A stretch of DNA of 20,109 bases from Clostridia bacterium (GTDB lineage Bacteria > Bacillota_A > Clostridia > Oscillospirales > CAG-272). Within the stretch, counting starts at the first letter, position 1, and each line of letters opens with the position of its first letter. Shown here piece by piece: positions 15,611 to 20,109 of this stretch. The translations under genes and the position numbers were made by a program. The notes beneath the pieces were generated by a model, which had not been told where the DNA came from, did not search any database, and saw only the letters and a list, made by a program, of their open reading frames with translations. The stretch covers positions 1-20,109 of the forward strand of contig JAFYPS010000112.1 in NCBI GenBank assembly GCA_017547395.1. The letters run 5' to 3'.

Positions 15611-15753
15611 ATTAATGTTTAGCAGAGCATCTATGTCAATGACAATGTAGGGGCTGGCGCCTTCGACAGCCCGCGAACCCTTGCAAAAACGGGACGTCGA
15701 GGGCGCCGTCCCCTACCGCATTTGTTGGGTTTTGTGTTCCCGTAATCTTTAAT
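15611..15753. repeat. Palindromic repeat element E4
   Basis: Starts with ATTAATGTTTA (15611-15621) directly after the spoVAE stop and ends with the reverse complement of ATTAAAGATTA (15743-15753), a nine of eleven match in inverted orientation. Inside, arms of 27 bases at 15647-15673 and 15690-15716 are imperfect inverted repeats, beginning GTAGGGGCTGGCGCC and ending GGCGCCGTCCCCTAC. The interior has no similarity to E1-E3 that I can see. No gene is visible. Confidence 0.65.
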
Positions 15754-15773
15754 TTTTCTTTCCAAACGAACTT

Positions 15774-15882
15774 GTCATCCTGAGGAATGAAGGATCATAA
15801 TAAAAAAACGATGACTTCATCGGCTTGGAATGACAAAGAAAAACGTTCTCGCACCAGGATTCTTCGCTACGCTCAGAATGAC
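15774..15882. repeat. Inverted repeat pair of the GTCATTCTGAG type
   Basis: GTCATCCTGAGGAATGAAGG (from 15774) and the reverse complement of GTCATTCTGAGCGTAGCGAA (from 15882 back) face each other across about 60 bases that contain a small CGATGA/TCATCG hairpin and a further AATGAC. Repeats of this GTCATTCTGAGC...GAAGAATC form are, to my knowledge, spread through intergenic DNA of many unrelated bacteria. With E4 it accounts for the gene-free stretch between spoVAE and the GH43 gene. Confidence 0.75.
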
Positions 15883-15892
15883 GTTGTACCTC

Positions 15893-15922
15893 AAAAAAGG
15901 ACTGCCGAAGCAGTCCTTTTTT
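15893..15922. terminator. Intrinsic terminator after the GH43 gene
   Basis: AAAAAAGGACTGC (15893-15905) and GCAGTCCTTTTTT (15910-15922) form a 13-bp stem with a CGAA loop. It starts six bases beyond the GH43 stop on the minus strand and has runs on both sides, so it can act in both directions. Stem identical to that at 5436-5465, with a different loop. Confidence 0.9.
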
Positions 15923-15927
15923 GTATT

Positions 15928-18093
15928 TTACTTTGTTAAAGTTGCGGTTTTCGTTGCATCGTCCCATCCCACGGTTGCGCCGAGGTTTTCGGCAACGACT
16001 CTTACGGGAAGATACGTGCGGCTGTTTTCGATAAATGCAGGAGAGTCGAGTGCGATTATCTTGCTGACAACCTTTCCTTGTACCGAAGTGGTAGAAGATT
16101 CAACCGCGCTGCCGCTCACCTTTGCGGTAGTAGCACCGATAACGATCTCGATGGTGGTGTCTGCGCTCTTAACCGTAACGGTCTTGGTTGCATCGTCCCA
16201 GCCAACGGTTGCACCGAGGTTCTCTGCTACAAATCTTACGGGAAGCATGGTGCGGCTGTTGCGGATAATGGGGGCAGCATCAAGCGCCTTTGCTTCGCCG
16301 TTGACAAACGCGGTAAGCGAGTCGATGGTCATTTTTATCTCGGTCTTCTCATCGGCGGGAACGTGCGGCGCAAGACCGCTTGCATCGGTTACAAGTTTGC
16401 CGTTTGGCGCACTGCCCGTCATTTCATCCTTATAATTTACAGTGCCGACAAACGTTTTCTCCCACTTGCCGCCAAGAACGGTTACGGTGTAGCTCTTTTC
16501 GGAGGTCAGTCTTCCCTCATCGTACCTGAAGCCCCAGAATTCCTCGCTCTGCGAGGTACCCGTATAGTTCCATCTGCCGCCTACAAGATATGGGAAACTC
16601 TTTTCACCGTAAGGGTTGTTTACGGTACCTACGCCTTCACCGAAGGTTACGTCGCAGAAATTACATTCGATAACGGGGATATCGTAAATACTCTCGGGAG
16701 CAAAGACGATATTGTCAAAATAAACCGACGAGCCGACTCCGAGATATTCAAAGGTGAATACAACGTTTGAATGCTCGCTCGTTATCATAAGCGGTCCGCG
16801 CGTTGTGGGAAGGTCATAGTGTCCTCTCACCGTATAGCTTTGCGTAAGAACTATGGTACCGCCCTTTTTGAGTTGGTTTATCGCGCGCTCAAGCGTGCGA
16901 TAAGGCGCAGTTTTGGAGCCGTCGTTTTCGTCGCTTCCGTCAAGGTATGAAACGTAAACCTTGGGGAGCGTGGGAAGCTTTTCAAATGCGCCTGTAAGGT
17001 AGGTCTGTCTTTCAAGCGTTGTGCCCTCAAGTATGGGCTGTGCGTTCGCTGTGGGAACTGTAGGATTTGCCTTTGAGCCTGCAAAAAGCTTTCCGTCCTC
17101 AAACCATGCGTGGTCAATGCACACGCTGCGCGGTCCGCATAAATCGGTCACGCTCGGATTATAGGTAAAGTTAGTTCTGTGGCACTGATAAGCGATAATT
17201 ATATCCTTGCCGTTCGGCGCCTCTACAAAAGAGTGGTGAGCGGTGCCGTAAAGATGCGGATTGTCCTTGTCTGCATAGTCAAGGTCGTCGCAGATAAGCG
17301 CAACGTAGTCCTTGCTTCTCTCAAAAGTGCCAAGGGGAGAATCGCCTATCGCATAGTGAACCGAATAATGTGTCTTAAGTCCGTCGCCTGAAGAAAAAGT
17401 GAGGTAATATTTACCGTCGTTTTCTATCATAAACGGTCCTTCGATAAGCTTTATCGGGTCATACTCGAGATTCCACTCGGCAAGAAGTTTAATGGTGTCC
17501 TCTTTGAGCTTGAGCGTTTTCATATCAAGCTCAGCACCCCAGATATTCTGCCCTTCGGTAACTGCATAGTCGCCAAAGTGCATCGCCCCTGCGGAGGAGA
17601 AGTAGAGATAAACCTTGCCGTCCTTGTCAACGAAGAAATTGCCGTCTATCGCCTTGAAATAAGGAAGCAAAAAGTTGTTATGTACTCCCTTGAACGGGCC
17701 GAGCGGGCTGTCCGAAACGGCAATACCGATATGCCTTTGCGCGCTGTAAACGAGATAATACTTTCCGTCATACTTCAGCACCTCAGGCGCCCAGAAGAGA
17801 TAGTTGGTTTCTCCGTTGGCAGCGGGTGCAACGTCTGTGGAACTCGGGTCGGTATAAACGTCGTCACGGAAAAGGCAATAGCCGTGAGAGGTCCACTCAA
17901 CGAGGTTTTTTGACGAATACACGCGGTATCCGTAAACGTCCCCGCCTGTTCCGTAGAGATAATAGGTGCCGTCGTCATCCTTGAGGATAAACGGGTCAGC
18001 ACCCGGCGCTACGGGGTTTGTGAACGTATCAAGGGCGCTTACGCCAATGGCAAGCATCACACAGATGAGGAGCAATGTAAAAATTCTTTTCAT
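15928..18093 (-). CDS. Secreted GH43 glycoside hydrolase with stalk domains
   Basis: Predicted exported hydrolase of arabinose- or xylose-containing polysaccharides; the family covers arabinofuranosidases, xylosidases and arabinanases, and the substrate cannot be chosen here. The 721 residues show a signal peptide at 1-20 (cleavage near VSA-LD) and a five-blade GH43 domain at about 22-350. Its expected catalytic residues are D33 (GADPF), D150 (AIDGNF) and E218 (IEGPF). A middle region (about 378-550) starting YVSYLDGSDENDGS and PYRTLERAINQLKKGGTI resembles DUF1565/beta-helix N-termini but is short. Two copper amine oxidase-type stalk domains follow (about 597-642 and 683-721), each with AENLGATVGWDDATKT. 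I see no LPxTG or SLH. The ATG lies eight bases after the Gfo/Idh stop, with only a weak GTGAG before it. Confidence 0.88.
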   Translation of the reverse strand: MKRIFTLLLICVMLAIGVSALDTFTNPVAPGADPFILKDDDGTYYLYGTGGDVYGYRVYSSKNLVEWTSHGYCLFRDDVYTDPSSTDVAPAANGETNYLFWAPEVLKYDGKYYLVYSAQRHIGIAVSDSPLGPFKGVHNNFLLPYFKAIDGNFFVDKDGKVYLYFSSAGAMHFGDYAVTEGQNIWGAELDMKTLKLKEDTIKLLAEWNLEYDPIKLIEGPFMIENDGKYYLTFSSGDGLKTHYSVHYAIGDSPLGTFERSKDYVALICDDLDYADKDNPHLYGTAHHSFVEAPNGKDIIIAYQCHRTNFTYNPSVTDLCGPRSVCIDHAWFEDGKLFAGSKANPTVPTANAQPILEGTTLERQTYLTGAFEKLPTLPKVYVSYLDGSDENDGSKTAPYRTLERAINQLKKGGTIVLTQSYTVRGHYDLPTTRGPLMITSEHSNVVFTFEYLGVGSSVYFDNIVFAPESIYDIPVIECNFCDVTFGEGVGTVNNPYGEKSFPYLVGGRWNYTGTSQSEEFWGFRYDEGRLTSEKSYTVTVLGGKWEKTFVGTVNYKDEMTGSAPNGKLVTDASGLAPHVPADEKTEIKMTIDSLTAFVNGEAKALDAAPIIRNSRTMLPVRFVAENLGATVGWDDATKTVTVKSADTTIEIVIGATTAKVSGSAVESSTTSVQGKVVSKIIALDSPAFIENSRTYLPVRVVAENLGATVGWDDATKTATLTK

Positions 18094-18101
18094 AGTCTCA
18101 C

Positions 18102-19385
18102 TTAAAATCCTTTGCCGATAAATTCTTCAACGTCTACTACCTTGCCGCTTATGCGTGCTTCCTCTGCAGCAAACGTTACAAGATGATTGTAACACGACGT
18201 GTCAATATCCGGAACGGAATTGCCAAAATAATTATCGGTAAGATACTCGTAAAGAGTACGGATGATTCCCTCGTCACCGCCACCGTGACCGCCGGTAACA
18301 CCGTCGGCACCCGATGCGGGAATCTCGGTTTTCGTTCTCTTTTCAAAGTTGCGTACAACTATCGGCACGTCTGCGCCGTCAAGCTGAGCGCGAAGCTCGC
18401 CGTTTGTACCCATAATGTGTATATATCTGCCGCCCTTGTTGAACGCGTTCATAGTAAAGGTTACAGTGATATCATCCTCAAAGAGCATATTGACCGTCTG
18501 ATGGTCAACAACGTCGTTATCACACTTGAACACGCACTTTCCGTACTGTGTTTCGCGAAGTACCTTTTCAACGTCTGCGTCCGTCGGGTGAGGCAACTTT
18601 GTAGAAGCGGTGCGGAACCAGTCTCGATGCCCCTTACCCTCGTTATTGAGATAGAGAGTTACTGCATTGTACGGACATTTGTCAGCGTGCGGACAGCCCT
18701 CAATACAGTATTCGGGCGAACCTGCAGGCGCATTTTCTTTTTTGAAATATACAATAGAGCCAAAGGACTGCACCTTTTTGCACTTCTTGCCGATAAGCCA
18801 CTGTAAAATATCTATATCGTGACAGGATTTCTGAAGAAGCATCGTCGAGCTTCTCTCAGAGTTGCCCCAGTTTCCGCGTACAAAGCTATGCGACTGGTGA
18901 ATGTGACCGACGCCTTCCTCGTGATTTACAGAAACTATGTTTCCTATTGCTCCGTCATCAAGAAGCTTTTTGACGGTCATAAAAAGAGGAGTATAGCGAA
19001 GCACGGTGCAGATAACCACGCGTACACCTTTTTTCTCAGCCGCCGCAGTAATCTCTGCACATTCCTTTGCAGTAGGCGCAATCGGCTTTTCAAGAAGCAG
19101 ATCATAGCCAAGCTCGATTGCGCGCATTGCGGGCTCAAAGTGGTCACGGTCCATTGTTGATATAACCGCAAAATCTGCGATTTTGCCGAGATCCAGAAGA
19201 GGTGTGTAGTCTGTAAAACAAGCCTCGTCAGGAAGATTGTGCCGTTTTTGAAGTTCCGCTCTTCTTGCGTCAACCGGCTCTGCAATGCCTACTACCTCAA
19301 ATTGTTCGGGCAGTTTGCTCATTTCGCGGGAGTAGGTGTTTCCTCTACTGCCGCAGCCCATAATTATCGCACGAAGTTTTTTCAT
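18102..19385 (-). CDS. Gfo/Idh/MocA-family oxidoreductase
   Basis: NAD(P)-dependent sugar or sugar-derivative dehydrogenase, 427 residues, probably cytosolic. The N-terminal Rossmann fold has GCGSRG (10-15), and E99-K100-P101 is the family's EKP motif. The C-terminal domain has H189-D190 (KSCHDIDILQWL), where the catalytic His/Asp is expected. Five cysteines stand in two groups, C227-x3-C231-x5-C237 and C284-x3-C288; similar Cys-Pro groups occur in some relatives, perhaps for metal or structure. AAGGA lies five bases before the ATG. It is the first gene of a two-gene operon with the GH43 enzyme, divergent from an AraC regulator, so a role in catabolism of the released sugar is inferred. The exact substrate is not known. 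Confidence 0.9.
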   Translation of the reverse strand: MKKLRAIIMGCGSRGNTYSREMSKLPEQFEVVGIAEPVDARRAELQKRHNLPDEACFTDYTPLLDLGKIADFAVISTMDRDHFEPAMRAIELGYDLLLEKPIAPTAKECAEITAAAEKKGVRVVICTVLRYTPLFMTVKKLLDDGAIGNIVSVNHEEGVGHIHQSHSFVRGNWGNSERSSTMLLQKSCHDIDILQWLIGKKCKKVQSFGSIVYFKKENAPAGSPEYCIEGCPHADKCPYNAVTLYLNNEGKGHRDWFRTASTKLPHPTDADVEKVLRETQYGKCVFKCDNDVVDHQTVNMLFEDDITVTFTMNAFNKGGRYIHIMGTNGELRAQLDGADVPIVVRNFEKRTKTEIPASGADGVTGGHGGGDEGIIRTLYEYLTDNYFGNSVPDIDTSCYNHLVTFAAEEARISGKVVDVEEFIGKGF

Positions 19386-19399
19386 TTTTCCTTCCCCTA

Positions 19400-19427
19400 T
19401 TTACAAATTGGATTTTTCTGCTATAAT
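19400..19427 (+). promoter_or_regulatory. Promoter of the AraC-type regulator gene
   Basis: TTTACA (19400-19405) and a perfect TATAAT (19422-19427) are 16 bases apart on the plus strand. The distance to the ATG at 19477 is 49 bases. The -10 overlaps that of the opposing promoter by two bases. Confidence 0.65.
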
Positions 19428-19454
19428 TATAACAGTTACGAAATCACAAATCTA
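19426..19454 (-). promoter_or_regulatory. Extended -10 promoter of the Gfo/Idh-GH43 operon
   Basis: On the minus strand TGTTATAAT (19434-19426) is a perfect extended -10. The -35 region 17 bases upstream, TAGATT (19454-19449), is poor, which is expected for an activator-dependent promoter. An AraC-type regulator gene lies directly across, so it is the natural candidate activator. Confidence 0.5.
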
Positions 19455-19476
19455 TAAGTAAAAAGGTCATAAATAT

Positions 19477-20109
19477 ATGAATTCGGTTCATTATAATGCA
19501 GTTTGGGAGCAACACAACGTAACTCCGCTCATAAATATCGACTCGCTTTACTCTTTTTTCCTTTTCAATTACGGGGCTGAATATTCTTTCGCGGGTGAAA
19601 CGCACGATTTCTGGGAGGGTCTTTACGTAATCAGCGGAAAAATCCGCGTCACCGCCGACGAGCGCGTTTTCACGCTGTCGAGCGGTGAAATAGTTTTTCA
19701 CAAGCCGCTCGAACTTCACAAGCTTTCGGTCGAGTCAAAAGAGGGCGTAAAGCTGATAATTTTCACCTACAGCGCATCGGGCGAGCTTGCAAATGCAATG
19801 GCAAACAAGGCGCTGACGCTTAACCCGCTCGGCCGCGGAATAATCGAAAATATGCATCGCCATATGCTGCACGTATGTAAAAACACAAAAGCGGAAATCG
19901 CTGATACAAACACGATAGCCGCGCACCGCCTTTTCTCCGAAAGACCCGACTTTGTGCAGATGACCGCAACCTACATAGCCCAGCTTATAATAGCCCTTTC
20001 GGGAGAGGAAAGCCAATACAAAGCTGAAATTTCGGAGAGCGCGCTCCTCTTTTCAAAAGCGGTAGACTATATGAACGAAAACGTCGATAAAAGCATCAGC
20101 CTCTCGGAC
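19477..20109 (+). CDS. AraC-family transcriptional regulator (3' partial)
   Basis: The first 211 residues are visible; the frame runs open off the right edge. The protein starts MNSVHYNAVWEQHN. Residues about 30-95 form a cupin-like sensor domain: HDFWEGLYVISGKIRV, then LSSGEIVFHKPLELHKL, the usual pattern of AraC-type sugar sensors. The last visible part, LLFSKAVDYMNENVDKSISLSD, is the start of the AraC DNA-binding domain, whose two helix-turn-helix motifs should follow outside. AAAAGG about ten bases before the ATG serves as ribosome binding site. It is divergent from the Gfo/Idh-GH43 operon with only 91 bases between starts, so it most likely controls that operon in response to a sugar. 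I infer this from position; no operator was identified. Confidence 0.88.
   Translation, partial: MNSVHYNAVWEQHNVTPLINIDSLYSFFLFNYGAEYSFAGETHDFWEGLYVISGKIRVTADERVFTLSSGEIVFHKPLELHKLSVESKEGVKLIIFTYSASGELANAMANKALTLNPLGRGIIENMHRHMLHVCKNTKAEIADTNTIAAHRLFSERPDFVQMTATYIAQLIIALSGEESQYKAEISESALLFSKAVDYMNENVDKSISLSD

Noticed and set aside
19444..20016. Minus-strand frames opposite the right-edge gene
   Set aside because: They lie antisense to a clear AraC-type coding frame that is open to the edge, and show no family motifs.
1..20109. CRISPR array, tRNA, rRNA, riboswitch, phage or integrase genes
   Set aside because: No regularly spaced direct repeats with unique spacers, no cloverleaf or TTC-loop pattern, and no recombinase or structural phage motifs were seen on either strand; direct repeats at 11979-12128 are in-frame protein repeats.

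Overview
The window looks like a chromosomal segment of an endospore-forming, gut-type Clostridia (Oscillospiraceae/Ruminococcaceae-like; the exact genus cannot be told from sequence alone). Supporting signs are spoVAD-spoVAE, a SpoIIQ-like M23 protein behind a sigma-F-like promoter, strong GGAGG-type ribosome binding sites, monoderm-type envelope genes, and intergenic palindromic repeats of the kind scattered through such genomes.

Layout. 1-4350 (+): the 3' part of a nucleoside ABC importer operon (ATPase open at the left edge, two permeases), then uridine kinase and an intrinsic terminator; together they import and phosphorylate nucleosides. 4363-4566: repeat element E1. 4592-5425 (+): SpoIIQ-like membrane-anchored M23 protein. 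5436-5465: terminator shared with the converging operon. 8831-5467 (-): YqeG-type HAD phosphatase, endonuclease IV-like TIM barrel, M24 aminopeptidase and SPFH/band 7 protein, read from a recognisable promoter. 8889-9102: element E2. 13275-9114 (-): a MacAB/YknXYZ-like export system (membrane fusion protein with a very long coiled coil, ATPase, FtsX-type permease), with an RluA-type pseudouridine synthase upstream (13984-13352). 14038-14197: element E3. 14251-15610 (+): spoVAD-spoVAE with no spoVAC beside them. 15611-15922: element E4, further inverted repeats and a terminator. 19385-15928 (-): Gfo/Idh/MocA oxidoreductase and a secreted GH43 glycosidase with C-terminal stalk domains, divergent from an AraC-type regulator (from 19477, open at the right edge). 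This last group resembles a small carbohydrate-use locus.

The signal that gene annotation does not explain is in the noncoding islands. All four larger ones (E1-E4) are bounded by inverted copies of the same 11-bp motif, ATTAATGTTTA, or 9-10/11 matches to it, although their interiors fall into three unrelated palindromic types. E1 and E2 are homologous except in one hairpin, where the stem sequence has been swapped but complementarity and a GTA loop are kept. Two elements also abut the -35 boxes of predicted promoters. I saw no tRNA, rRNA, CRISPR array, transposase, phage gene or riboswitch. All calls come from reading motifs by eye, not from searches.
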